This document shows positions 24,003 through 31,554 of a stretch of DNA of 31,554 nt, in pieces. The notes under the pieces were generated by a model, which searched no databases, had not been told where the DNA came from, and was given only the letters and a program-made list of their open reading frames with translations. The position numbers and the translations under genes were made by a program. Position 1 is the stretch's first letter, and each line of letters opens with the position of its first letter. This DNA comes from CAYXDO01 sp964463485 (GTDB taxonomy: Bacteria; Myxococcota; Kuafuiibacteriia; Kuafuiibacteriales; Kuafuiibacteriaceae), in assembly GCA_964463485.1 (NCBI GenBank), contig CAYXDO010000138.1, forward strand, positions 1 through 31,554, read 5' to 3'.

Positions 24003-24803
24003 ATGTCGAACGAACGAGAACGCGTCGTGGTCATCACCGGAGCGAGCGCAGGGATTGGCGCGGCGCTCGCTCAGGTGATCGCGTCGAAGGGTTCGATCCC
24101 TGTGTTGGTCGCGCGTCGCAAGGACAAGCTCGAAGAAGTCGCAGATCGTCTGGATAGGCCGCATCTGACCGTCGTGGCCGACGTGACTCGTCGGGAAGAC
24201 GTCCATCGAGCCCGCGACGCGGCCCTCGATCGTTTCGGTCGCATCGATGTTTGGGTCAACAACGCGGGTCGAGGGATCAGCCGGCCCGTCTCCCAACTGA
24301 CCGACCAGGATTTCGACGAGATGATGCTCGTGAACGTGAAATCGGCGCTGTATGGAATGCAGGCGGTGCTCCCCCATTTCAAGGAGCGTGGAGCAGGCCA
24401 TATCATCAATGTTTCGTCGATGCTGGGGCGAGTCCCTTTTGCAGCGATTCGTTCGGCGTACTCGGCGTCCAAGCACGCGCTCAACGCGCTGACTGCCAAC
24501 CTACGCATGGAGCTTCGCACGGAGTTTCCGAAAATCAGCGTCTCCGCGGTACACCCGGGGGTGGTCGCGACCGACTTCGGGATCAATGCGCGTCATGGCG
24601 GCGTCGATTCGCGGAAGCTGCCCAACGCGCAGAGTGTGGAGGAGGTTGCCGAAGTCATCTCGGGTGTCATCGACGAACCTAGGGCCGACGTCTACACTCG
24701 GCCCGGAGCCAAGGAGCTCGTCGCCGGATACTACTCCGCGGAGGACATGGGACAGGTCGAGCTCGCGCCTCCGTTCGTGATCCCCAAACCCATCCCGCAG
24801 TGA
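24003..24803 (+). CDS. Short-chain dehydrogenase/reductase (classical SDR)
   Basis: A 266-residue NAD(P)-dependent oxidoreductase starting at ATG 24003. The cofactor motif TGASAGIG lies at residues 12-19, NNAG at 86-89 and Asn111 in the helix. The catalytic Ser139, Tyr153 and Lys157 (YSASK) are all present, so the enzyme should be active. RRKDKLEEV after the second strand suggests NADP. HPGVVATDFG is the usual substrate-side loop. The substrate is not predictable; many close SDRs reduce small ketones or lipids. It follows the RlmM-like gene by 94 bases and has its own ATG-proximal leader. Confidence 0.85.
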   Translation: MSNERERVVVITGASAGIGAALAQVIASKGSIPVLVARRKDKLEEVADRLDRPHLTVVADVTRREDVHRARDAALDRFGRIDVWVNNAGRGISRPVSQLTDQDFDEMMLVNVKSALYGMQAVLPHFKERGAGHIINVSSMLGRVPFAAIRSAYSASKHALNALTANLRMELRTEFPKISVSAVHPGVVATDFGINARHGGVDSRKLPNAQSVEEVAEVISGVIDEPRADVYTRPGAKELVAGYYSAEDMGQVELAPPFVIPKPIPQ

Positions 24804-24980
24804 TCCGTGCCTCCGTGTAAACCTCGGAGCTCGCTCAGGTGAAGCGTCTCGTTGTCCGCAGGTGCCGTCGGTTTTCGTACTGCGCGCTCTTGCCCTCGGC
24901 AGAGCGATGTTCGACAACTTCGCCGGCTCGGTGAATTTCGGCGTCCCGCGGCACGTATCAGGGGCCGAACTGGAGGAACT
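24804..24980. other. Leader of the MPGM-repeat protein gene
   Basis: The frame into the next gene is open from 24852, but the first 43 codons before ATG 24981 are not protein-like. The leader ends with a good GGAGG at 24972-24976. No promoter box could be fixed. Confidence 0.4.
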
Positions 24981-26072
24981 ATGAGGACCGCGACTGCTTT
25001 TCTTGGATCGATTGGGCTCTTCGCTCTGCTCGCTACCGCTCGGCCCGCTCGAGGTGCCGAGCTCTTCTACAAGTGGGAGAAGGGCAAAACTCACCGCTTT
25101 CAAGCGAAGTCCAAAGACGTGATGACGATGTCGGGCATGGGCGTCGCGATGAACGCTCGCTTCACGACCGACGTTACTTTCGCGCTGGCAATCAACAAGG
25201 TGAAGAAGGATGGCAACGCCGAGGCGACGCTCACGATCGAGACGTTCTCGGTGAAGGACGACGGAGGCCGATCGCTGGCCAGCCTGGACGGATTGCCTCC
25301 GTCCGCGCTCCGGAGCCTCGTCGACATCGATCGAAAGGGTGGGTTCAAGTTCAAGGAAGAGCTCTACCTGCTCGTTGATGACGAAGGCGGAAATCTTCTC
25401 TTGTCTGGGCACGCCGGGCCCACCGGAGCGTCTGCGACGGCCAGACAGGGCAACGAGGAAGTCACCGTCTGGGCGACGTTCGATCCCAAGACCGGCCAAC
25501 TCTCGGGCGGTGCGACGGTGAAGGAAGTCGGAAAGAAGAAGAAGAAGATCAAGGTGCGACAAGACAAACCCACCGTCGATTTGCTCCCGAAGCAGTTTCT
25601 GGAGTTGCTCCGGCTGCCGGAGGGCGCGATTTCCGGGGGCGCTGACGTCGCCGTTGCGACGCCTGGGGTCTCGTCCCAAACCAAGATCACCGCGACTCTG
25701 CTCGAGGAGACCAAAGAGCTCGTGAGGCTCAAGACGACGTTCAAGAGCGACACCGAAGCGACCGGGGCTCCCCCTGAAGGAGACGAGGATGGGTCGGACG
25801 ACGACGAGTCCGAGGAGGACGCTCCCGCGATGCCAGGGATGCCAGGGATGGCCGGAATGCCTGGGATGCCCGGAATGCCTGGCATGGGGGGCGGTGCAAA
25901 AGCGGGGGCGGGCACGGAAATGGGGATCAAGATCGATGGGGAAGCGACGACGGAGATGAATCCGGCGAAGGGTACGCTCGAGCGCGTGAAAGGAACGATC
26001 CGCACCCGCACGAGCGCCGCGGGTATGATGTCGATCGAGACCTCGACAGAGCTCGAGCTCCAGCGCAAGTAA
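24981..26072 (+). CDS. Secreted beta-rich protein with MPGM repeats (DUF6263-like)
   Basis: A 363-residue protein starting at ATG 24981, four bases after GGAGG. A signal peptide (FLGSIGLFALLATARPARGA) ends near residue 27. The body has the pattern ELFYKWEKGKTHRFQAKS and then beta-strands TFALAINKVKKDGNAEATL and LVRLKTTFKSD, similar in my reading to bacterial DUF6263-type envelope proteins, which I recall only loosely. An acidic stretch (DGSDDDESEEDA) is followed by six 9-base units encoding MPGM or MAGM (25830-25883), then a Gly-rich turn and a C-terminal beta-segment. Function unknown. The repeated MPG units may act as a flexible linker, and their 9-base period is prone to slippage. Confidence 0.65.
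   Translation: MRTATAFLGSIGLFALLATARPARGAELFYKWEKGKTHRFQAKSKDVMTMSGMGVAMNARFTTDVTFALAINKVKKDGNAEATLTIETFSVKDDGGRSLASLDGLPPSALRSLVDIDRKGGFKFKEELYLLVDDEGGNLLLSGHAGPTGASATARQGNEEVTVWATFDPKTGQLSGGATVKEVGKKKKKIKVRQDKPTVDLLPKQFLELLRLPEGAISGGADVAVATPGVSSQTKITATLLEETKELVRLKTTFKSDTEATGAPPEGDEDGSDDDESEEDAPAMPGMPGMAGMPGMPGMPGMGGGAKAGAGTEMGIKIDGEATTEMNPAKGTLERVKGTIRTRTSAAGMMSIETSTELELQRK
25830..25883 (+). repeat. Six 9-base units encoding MPG/MAG
   Basis: ATGCCAGGG repeats with small changes: ATGCCAGGG, ATGCCAGGG, ATGGCCGGA, ATGCCTGGG, ATGCCCGGA, ATGCCTGGC. It is in frame, so copy-number change would only lengthen the linker. Confidence 0.85.
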
Positions 26073-26098
26073 GCGGCCGCCGAGCATCGATCGGTATG

Positions 26099-26116
26099 GG
26101 TGAGTAATTACTTACC
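26099..26116. promoter_or_regulatory. 18-bp near-perfect palindrome, possible operator
   Basis: GGTGAGTAATTACTTACC pairs with itself at 8 of 9 positions. It sits 27 bases after the stop of the MPGM-repeat gene and 184 bases before the Cys-rich lipoprotein gene. It is AT-rich in a GC-rich region and resembles a site for a dimeric regulator. The regulator is not known. Confidence 0.5.
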
Positions 26117-26299
26117 GAGATATCGCGTCGCCAACATGTCTCGCCGGTCAGAGAGGTCCAAGGATTCGGGAGCCCTTGCGGCCCAACGACTCGGGCGAGT
26201 CACTCGGCGTCGAAGACCCGGGGGCGTTTTTCGCCTCGATCTTGCCTCCTCGAGCTTCTCTCCTAGAGCTTCTATCCTCGATCCTGTAATATCCGCCTC
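26117..26299. other. Upstream region of the Cys-rich lipoprotein gene
   Basis: About 180 bases with no gene. Two GAGCTTCT words (near 26252 and 26265) and a TAATAT at 26287-26292 lie near the start; the latter is too close to ATG 26300 to be a sure -10 box. Confidence 0.35.
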
Positions 26300-27502
26300 A
26301 TGCATGTCGGATCCCTCATCCTCGCGGCTGGACTGATCTCCACCTCGGCCTGCCTAGAGCAGTCCGCTTGTGAGAGCGACGCCGCGTGTGCCGCGGGCTC
26401 CTTCTGCGCCAGGGGACTCTGTGTGACGGAGTGCGTGGCGCCCGAAGACTGCGCGTCCCAGCCTGTCAGCTCCTATTGCTCAGCGCGGGGTCGCTGCGAT
26501 GCGATACCTGAGCGCCGGCATACGAGCGGTCGAGACGAGATGCCGGGCAGCGGCTTTGCGTACGTCGTCGACTCGATCGCGATCGCCGACAAAGGCTCGG
26601 GGTTCGACCTCGACGGGCGATGCCGCGCACCCGGTGACTGCTCCGAAAACGCTCTTTGGCAATTCGGGTGGCTCGGCAACGACCAACTTCGACAGGCCCT
26701 CCTCGGCGCTGAGTGGATTTACGTCCTCGAGCTCTTCGGAGTCGACGATTTCGTGGAAGACGACGAGGTGACCTTGGCGGTCTACGGAGCAGCAGACGCC
26801 GATGAGCCGTTCTTTCCCGCGAACAACTTCCAGACGCCCAGGGGGCATTCGACCTGTTGTGAGTTTGTGATCTCGGGGCGCGACGCCGTCGAACGAGGCG
26901 GACGAATGGTCCCTCGAAATCAGATCCCCGGAAAAATCGAGCGGCGCAGGTTCGTCTCCGACGGGCCTTCCGATGTCTGGGTCGATGACGGGTTGGCGAG
27001 ATTGCTCTCCCGTACGAGCACCGCGACGGGCACGGAGTCCGAAGGGGAACAGGGCCAGATCCTGCTCGAGCGCGTAGCCTCCGCGCTCGAGGTTCGGGCC
27101 ACCGAGCTTTCGGGTGCGTTCGGAGGGGCGATCTCCGTCCGAAGCATGGCCGGGACCCACGGCCCGACCTGTGAGGCGCTCAACCTGTGTCCGCAGGTCG
27201 ATCCGAATGGCACCTTCGCCGACTTACTCGCTAGCTTCTATCACCCGGACGTGGACCTGGACGGCGACGGGTTGGAGGCTTTCGAGACCGAAGCAGGGAG
27301 AATATCCAAATGCTTCGATGGCCCTTTGTCTTGTAGCGGCGGAGCGGACTGCGTCGTGCCTCCGATCATTTCCACGGCCGCGAGGAGCTGCGCGTTTCAG
27401 CCGCAGATGCAGGACGGCTTCTCAGTGGCATTCAACGTCTCCGCCGTGAGAGCCACGATCGTCGGAGTGAGTCCCCGAGTCGGCCACCGAGCCCCCGACT
27501 GA
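26300..27502 (+). CDS. Cys-rich lipoprotein with EF-hand-like calcium loop
   Basis: A 400-residue lipoprotein starting at ATG 26300, with lipobox LISTSAC (Cys18). Next is a Cys-rich knot, CESDAACAAGSFCARGLC then CVAPEDCASQP, of the sort often seen at the start of myxobacterial surface lipoproteins. The middle is mixed alpha/beta with DFVEDDEVTLAVYG and CCEFVISGRDAVERGG. Near residue 317, DVDLDGDGLEAFETE matches a calcium-binding DxDxDGxxxxE loop. Two more Cys pairs (CSGGADCVVPP) close the C-terminal part. No enzymatic motif is seen, so it is probably a structural or binding lipoprotein. It has no obvious operon partner: the next 828 bases hold no gene. Confidence 0.8.
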   Translation: MHVGSLILAAGLISTSACLEQSACESDAACAAGSFCARGLCVTECVAPEDCASQPVSSYCSARGRCDAIPERRHTSGRDEMPGSGFAYVVDSIAIADKGSGFDLDGRCRAPGDCSENALWQFGWLGNDQLRQALLGAEWIYVLELFGVDDFVEDDEVTLAVYGAADADEPFFPANNFQTPRGHSTCCEFVISGRDAVERGGRMVPRNQIPGKIERRRFVSDGPSDVWVDDGLARLLSRTSTATGTESEGEQGQILLERVASALEVRATELSGAFGGAISVRSMAGTHGPTCEALNLCPQVDPNGTFADLLASFYHPDVDLDGDGLEAFETEAGRISKCFDGPLSCSGGADCVVPPIISTAARSCAFQPQMQDGFSVAFNVSAVRATIVGVSPRVGHRAPD

Positions 27503-28084
27503 GTGCGAACGAACGCTCGGACACCTGGGACCGTGGGTAGGCATGACGCTCCGAAGCGCCAGCGTCGCGAACGTGCCTGAATTCGTCCACCTCCACGCCC
27601 ACGTTTCCCGCCCAGCTCCACGAGCTCGTCCACCTCCACGTCCACGACAACGCCGACGATCACGATCACCATCACCGCGTCGGTCGTCAGCATGAGCATG
27701 AGCCTGCGTCAGTCGCGGATTCCAACGCCCTCGGACTTCGTGAACGTGGCCGTCATCGTGGGGCTGGGCGGGAAACATAGCCGTGGGGGGTGGGCGGAGA
27801 GTGATATGAACGAGCGGTGCTGGACGTCGCACGAAACTGCACCGCGAGGACCTGGAGTCCTACAAGACTGCCGTCATTCATGACATGAGTTCGGCCACGG
27901 CGACGGCAACGGCAACGGGCTGAGGTGGGCTGGTAGCGACCTCGTCGTGCCGGAGCTCGGCAGCTTCTTCGAGGTGGGTCTTCAAGCCCTGACCGCAGGT
28001 CGGTGAAAGGGCTCCGAAACTCACGCCGTGCCGTGCCCGTGCCCGATTCGCCGGCGTCGCGGCCGGCAAAATCGACTGCGACGT
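27503..28084. other. Gene-free stretch with low-complexity repeats
   Basis: No frame is convincing. From 27584 to about 27690 the sequence is a degenerate CAC/GAC repeat (for example CACCTCCACGTCCACGAC and CACGATCACCATCACC), which gives His/Asp-rich or Asp/Val-rich peptides depending on frame. Shorter repeats follow at 27896-27921 (GACGGCAACGGCAACGG) and 28022-28045 (CCGTGCCGTGCCCGTGCCCG). Simple hexamer-type repeats of this sort are common between genes in myxobacteria. A decayed His-rich metal-binding gene is a weaker alternative. Confidence 0.5.
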
Positions 28085-28124
28085 GCTAAGGCACCGTAAG
28101 GAAAGCTAAGGCACCGTGAGGAAA
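28085..28124 (+). repeat. 20-bp tandem repeat, two copies
   Basis: GCTAAGGCACCGTAAGGAAA at 28085-28104 is followed at once by GCTAAGGCACCGTGAGGAAA at 28105-28124, 19 of 20 identical. The core CTAAGGCACCGT resembles the CTAAGGGCCCGT at 28160-28171 (10 of 12) and, inverted, the ACGGGCCCTAAG at 28245-28256. Confidence 0.85.
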
Positions 28125-28159
28125 TAACTTGCAGCATTCCTATCCTTTCCACGGATGCA

Positions 28160-28256
28160 CTAAGGGCCCGTATCCTACTGTCCCAAGGCGACGGTAGGGA
28201 TCCTTCGGAGCCATCGAAGACCGAGTTGATCCGGTAATTCTTTAACGGGCCCTAAG
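28160..28256 (+). ncRNA. Candidate structured element: outer stem with three hairpins
   Basis: Outer stem: CTAAGGGCCCGT (28160-28171) pairs with ACGGGCCCTAAG (28245-28256) at 11 of 12 positions. Inside are three possible hairpins: 28172-28201 (ATCCTACTGTC against GACGGTAGGGAT, one bulged G and one G-U pair, 7-nt loop), 28203-28219 (CTTCG/CGAAG, 7-nt loop) and 28220-28235 (ACCG/CGGT, 8-nt loop). Together they make a closed four-arm shape that ends 74 bases before the ATG of the AgmX/PglI gene, so it could be a leader RNA element. It could instead be a miniature transposable element with 12-bp inverted ends. The third hairpin is weak. It matches no riboswitch class I can name. Confidence 0.4.
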
Positions 28257-28330
28257 GGAAGATTTGGGGGGGCTTCGACCGGTTCGCACGGTGAGGTGCA
28301 TCGCTTTGCGTTCACGCACCGGGAGAGGTC

Positions 28331-29629
28331 ATGAGAACAACGCCCATCCTCGAGGCCCAACATCATTGGGGCTCAACGGTTCTAGAGTCGATTCAACTCA
28401 ACGCGGAGGACCTGACGGTCGGGGCGAGGCTCGGTGCGGGCCCTCGTCACTTCGACGCGCCGCCTTTTGCTCTCACTGCCGACTGCTTTCCCCTCGTCCG
28501 CTGGATCGAAGGAGAGCCACACGTCACGACTCATCCAAGCCTCGAGGGTTGGGTTCGGCGAGGTGGGCGCGTGGAGGCGCTAGCGGAGTGGGCCTCGAGA
28601 GGGGAGGCCGACGCCGAGCTTCCTGACTCGAGAACCACTCGGGTCCGCGACGGCGAGGAAGTCACCATCACCCATGGCTCTCAGAGTTTTCGGCTCAGGC
28701 GCGTCTCTTCGATTCCGTTCGAAGCGACGCCGCTCTCCGAGCGGATCAACTACCCGTGGCTGAATACGCTGATGCTGGTGGGCTTCGCGCATGTCATGGC
28801 CGTGGTGTTGTTATCGTCGGCTTCGGCCGCTCGCGCCTCGGGGGTCGACGAGCTCTTCACGCGGAACCTGCAAATGCAAAGTTACCGCTTCAAGCCCACC
28901 CGTCCCCAACCGCCCAAGAAACTCAGCGAGGCCCCCGAGCGATCGGCGAGGGGAGGCTTGAAGACCGCGAACAAGTCCCGACGGACCCGGAGCCCCGACG
29001 GGTCGCCGAATGCGTCGTCGAATGCGGCAGCGGGCATTGAGTCCATCATGGCCGGCCTTTCGCGAGTCACGCGGGGCCGAGAGGATGGGGCGCTCGAGCG
29101 CGCGCTGGCTGGGATCGAGTCGTCCCGGCATACCGTTGCCGGGATCGAGGGCGCGAGGGATCTTCGGAGTGGGGGCGGTGGGGGCGGGCTCGAGGGGCGC
29201 ACGGTCGCCCTCGGCGTACTCTCTACGGGAGGTCGCGGCGGGGGCGACAAAGGCGGGTACGACGACCTCGGATCACTCGGCCCCAAGCCCGATCGAGGAG
29301 CTCCGACCATCGTCGCGGGGTTGGTCACGGTGGAGGGGAGCCTCGACCGGGAGCTCATTCGGCGGGTCGTCGAGGAGCATCGGAGTCAAGTCCGGTATTG
29401 CTACGAGCGAGCCTTGGTCTCCGATTCGGGCCTTTTTGGAAAGGTCGAGCTCGAGTGGGTAATCGACGCGACCGGGAGTGTTTCCCGAGCCGACGTCAAG
29501 AGCTCGACCATGGGGAGCGCGGCGGTGGAGTCATGCCTACGAGCCAAGGTCTCGGCGTGGACATTCCCGAAGCCCCGGGGGGGCGGGATCGTCGTGGTTC
29601 GGTACCCATTCGTTTTTCGCTCGAGGTGA
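28331..29629 (+). CDS. AgmX/PglI-type gliding-motility protein with TonB-like C-terminus
   Basis: A 432-residue protein starting at ATG 28331, preceded by GGGAGAGG. The N-terminal cytoplasmic part (1-140, with the repeated VTVG- and ITHGSQSFRLRR-type beta-strands) precedes a single membrane helix, LNTLMLVGFAHVMAVVLL (about 143-164). A Pro/Arg/Ser-rich periplasmic linker and a Gly-rich stretch (near 275-300) follow. The C-terminal domain, LDRELIRRVVEEHRSQVRYC, then FGKVELEWVIDATGSVSRAD and ESCLRAKVSAWTFPKP, is the TonB-like AgmX/PglI domain found in myxobacterial motility and envelope-spanning proteins. It should couple an inner-membrane complex to the outer membrane. The paired Cys (YCYERA and SCLRAK) are typical. 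It is followed by a sigma-54 activator gene after 111 bases. Confidence 0.85.
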   Translation: MRTTPILEAQHHWGSTVLESIQLNAEDLTVGARLGAGPRHFDAPPFALTADCFPLVRWIEGEPHVTTHPSLEGWVRRGGRVEALAEWASRGEADAELPDSRTTRVRDGEEVTITHGSQSFRLRRVSSIPFEATPLSERINYPWLNTLMLVGFAHVMAVVLLSSASAARASGVDELFTRNLQMQSYRFKPTRPQPPKKLSEAPERSARGGLKTANKSRRTRSPDGSPNASSNAAAGIESIMAGLSRVTRGREDGALERALAGIESSRHTVAGIEGARDLRSGGGGGGLEGRTVALGVLSTGGRGGGDKGGYDDLGSLGPKPDRGAPTIVAGLVTVEGSLDRELIRRVVEEHRSQVRYCYERALVSDSGLFGKVELEWVIDATGSVSRADVKSSTMGSAAVESCLRAKVSAWTFPKPRGGGIVVVRYPFVFRSR

Positions 29630-29740
29630 CGCATGCGCGTGGCCGACGGGCCGGGCGCGGCATGAGTTCCGGAATGGAAGATGCAGTCAGTGTGAGCGAA
29701 AGCGCATTGCCCTCGAGAGAAAGAGGCGTACGATCTCCTC

Positions 29741-31324
29741 ATGTCGACCGCGACGAGCGAGCTGTCCGTCGATACCCATGATGAGATCCATGGGGCCGCC
29801 GCCGAGCTCTCCGCAGGTCACTCGCTCGTGCTCACCGTGCTCTGCCACGCCGACTTGAGTCGGGTCGGCGAGATTTTTCGGGTCGAACCTTCCGAGCAGG
29901 GGCTCGAGGTCTCTCGCCTGACACCTTTGTTCGAGTCCATCGACGGTGAGCGGGTGTGGCCGCTGGCCGATCCGTTTCTCTCCCGAAGCCCCTTTCAGCT
30001 CGTGTTTCGATCCGACGGCACGATGATGCTGAGGAGACCTCAGGGCGCCATCGCCATTCGCGCGAACGACGCTGCCGTGGTGGAGGACATGACCTTCGAC
30101 GCGGACGAAGTCCGAAGGGGCGTGGTTCTGGAGCTGGGTCAGCGAGTGGTGATTCTCGCGCAATTGCAGGGACCGAGCTCCGGGCGGGTGGATCAGCTCG
30201 GGTTGATCGGCGAGAGCCCATCGATGTTGCAGCTTCGGCGTGAGATCCTGCGGGTGGGTCCAAGAGACGTCCCGGTCCTCTTGCGGGGCGAGACGGGAAG
30301 CGGCAAGGAGCTGGTCGCGAACGCGATTCATTTGGCCTCCCGTCGAAAGGGCCAGCCGTTCGTCGTGGTGAACATGGGGGCGGTCGCTCCAACTCTGGCC
30401 GCGTCGGAGCTTTTCGGCCACGTCAAAGGCTCCTTCACGGGAGCGGCCGACCATCAGGGCGTTTTCGAACGCGCTGATCGGGGAACTCTCTTCCTCGACG
30501 AGATTGGCGAGACACCGATCGACGTCCAACCCATGCTGCTGCGGGCGCTCGAGGGCGGCTCGTTCGTACCGATTGGAGCGCATCGGACCGTGGTTACCAA
30601 CGTGCGCGTCGTTTCGGCCACCGACGCGAATCTCGAGCAGGCCGCCAGCGAGGGTCGTTTTCGGAGTCCGCTGTTGTATCGGCTAGGTGGGTATCAAATT
30701 CATGTCCCCGCCCTGCGAGATCGGCTCGACGACTTGGGTCGCCTGTTCGTGCACTTCCTCGAGCAGGAGCTCGAACCGTCGGAGCGGCACAAGATCGAGG
30801 GGTCGACGGCCTTCGTGCCTGCGCACGTGATGGCGCGGCTCGCTCGGTACTCATGGCCGGGTAACGTCAGGCAACTCAGAAACGTAGTCCGGCAGCTCGT
30901 GATCGCCAGCCACGGGCGGTCCGAGATGGTCATCGACGTCAACATCGATCGCCTTCTCAGTCAGGGGATCGACATGAATTCAGAGGCGAGCGCGGAGCCT
31001 CTCTCTCCGGAGACTCCCGCGTCGGTGAGTACGAGTCCGAGGCGCAAGCCGTCCGACGTGTCCAAAGCGGAGCTCATTTCGGCGCTTCGAGCGAATCATT
31101 TCGTTCTGGAGCCGACCGCGGCGGCGCTCGGAATCAGCCGGGCCTCGTTGTACGCACTCATCGAGCGTACGCCGGACATTCGAAAGGCGAAGGACATCCC
31201 GCGTGACGAAATTCTGCAGCTGCATCGAGAGTTGAAGGGGGACGTGCGAGCGATGGCGGAAAAGCTCGAGGTGTCGAGCCGCGGCCTGCTGCTGCGGCTG
31301 AACGAGATCTTGGGGGGGTCTTAG
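29741..31324 (+). CDS. Sigma-54-type AAA+ transcription activator with tandem Fis-like HTH
   Basis: A 527-residue protein starting at ATG 29741. Residues from about 25 to 142 look like an FHA domain, with LSRSPFQLVF in the phosphothreonine-loop position and VVLELGQRVVILAQL near its end; the usual SxxH histidine is not present. The AAA+ core has Walker A GETGSGKE (183-190), GSFTGA (230-235), Walker B TLFLDE (249-254) and the arginine-finger segment FRSPLLYRL (307-315). The sigma-54 contact loop is normally GAFTGA; here the second residue is Ser. The C-terminus carries two helix-turn-helix-like units, LEPTAAALGISRASLYALIE and VRAMAEKLEVSSRGLLLRL, where a single Fis-type unit is usual. It should activate sigma-54 promoters; possible targets include the preceding motility gene. 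Confidence 0.85.
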   Translation: MSTATSELSVDTHDEIHGAAAELSAGHSLVLTVLCHADLSRVGEIFRVEPSEQGLEVSRLTPLFESIDGERVWPLADPFLSRSPFQLVFRSDGTMMLRRPQGAIAIRANDAAVVEDMTFDADEVRRGVVLELGQRVVILAQLQGPSSGRVDQLGLIGESPSMLQLRREILRVGPRDVPVLLRGETGSGKELVANAIHLASRRKGQPFVVVNMGAVAPTLAASELFGHVKGSFTGAADHQGVFERADRGTLFLDEIGETPIDVQPMLLRALEGGSFVPIGAHRTVVTNVRVVSATDANLEQAASEGRFRSPLLYRLGGYQIHVPALRDRLDDLGRLFVHFLEQELEPSERHKIEGSTAFVPAHVMARLARYSWPGNVRQLRNVVRQLVIASHGRSEMVIDVNIDRLLSQGIDMNSEASAEPLSPETPASVSTSPRRKPSDVSKAELISALRANHFVLEPTAAALGISRASLYALIERTPDIRKAKDIPRDEILQLHRELKGDVRAMAEKLEVSSRGLLLRLNEILGGS

Positions 31325-31554
31325 TCCCTTCCGCGCTCATGCCCGGGCGCTACCGGGACCGCAATGAGCCGAGGCTCTAACCGATCGGCATGGGAATGAA
31401 TCGGGTGCAGCCGGGCTGAGTGCGCTGCGGGGAGGTTGGTCGAAAAAATAGTATATAGAACGCGGACTTGCGGCGATCGATCGGTGTGCGACGCGTTGTG
31501 TTCGGACTCATAGCCAGGCGGATCTGCGCCTATTTCATTCCGGATCGTCCACGT
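31325..31554. other. Downstream region, no gene seen
   Basis: 230 bases after the activator stop. It holds an AT-rich patch, AAAAAATAGTATATAGAA at 31443-31460, and a GCGATCGATCG word near 31471. The patch could be part of a promoter for a gene beyond the window, but no -35 box sits at the right distance. Confidence 0.4.

Noticed and set aside
27422..27832. His- or Asp/Val-rich proteins in the gap after the Cys-rich lipoprotein gene
   Set aside because: Every frame crossing the CAC/GAC repeat gives a low-complexity peptide; no start, ribosome site or conserved motif supports one.
28160..28256. A tRNA or an integron attC site
   Set aside because: Arm lengths and the missing TTCGA-type T-loop exclude a tRNA; the ends do not match GTTRRRY/RYYYAAC of attC.
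31436..31460. A sigma-70 promoter with TTGGTC and TATATA
   Set aside because: Only 10 to 12 bases separate the two boxes, too few for a standard promoter.

Overview
The window looks like chromosomal DNA of a high-GC member of the Myxococcota (Deltaproteobacteria in the old sense). The evidence is a MYXO-CTERM sorting tail (gene at 11320-13512), an AgmX/PglI-type gliding-motility protein (28331-29629), several large lipoproteins and outer-membrane barrels, Cys-rich and DxDxDG calcium-type motifs, and a sigma-54 activator. I see no rRNA, tRNA, CRISPR array or prophage.

Positions 1 to about 9.9 kb are an accessory, rearranged region. Four islands of short repeats built from related words (TTCCGA, GTGCC, TGGCAC) lie at 89-192, 3946-4176, 6330-6399 and 9787-9838. 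Between them are: the tail of a CXXCH protein; a piece of an insertion sequence fused in frame to a duplicated outer-membrane-protein tail; a frameshifted zinc-ribbon transposon gene; a small membrane protein; a CsgG/TolB-like lipoprotein; a divergent pair made of a PD-(D/E)XK nuclease-like protein and an XRE regulator; and the intact parent of the duplicated barrel tail. The 307 bp at 621-927 and 6735-7041 differ at only two positions that I can see, so that duplication or conversion is recent.

Positions 8.8 to 26 kb are a more ordinary run of household and envelope genes: an epimerase-like NAD(P) protein, a sarcosine-oxidase-type flavoenzyme with its covalent-FAD cysteine, a LamG/MYXO-CTERM surface protein, an M20 peptidase lipoprotein whose stop overlaps the start of an Omp85-type barrel, a small sulfotransferase, an acyl-CoA dehydrogenase, a large alpha-2-macroglobulin with an intact thioester motif, an RlmM-like methyltransferase, an SDR oxidoreductase and a secreted MPGM-repeat protein.

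Positions 26.1 to 31.5 kb hold a Cys-rich lipoprotein, an 828-bp stretch without a gene, the AgmX/PglI protein and a sigma-54-type AAA+ activator with two C-terminal helix-turn-helix units. The gene-free stretch contains simple repeats, a 20-bp tandem repeat and a 97-nt sequence that can fold into a closed four-arm shape just upstream of the AgmX/PglI gene.

The best candidates for something undescribed are the divergent nuclease/XRE pair with three tandem GGATCC half-turn repeats between the genes, the structured element at 28160-28256, and the repeat-island family with the chimeric barrel-tail gene. None is proven from sequence alone.
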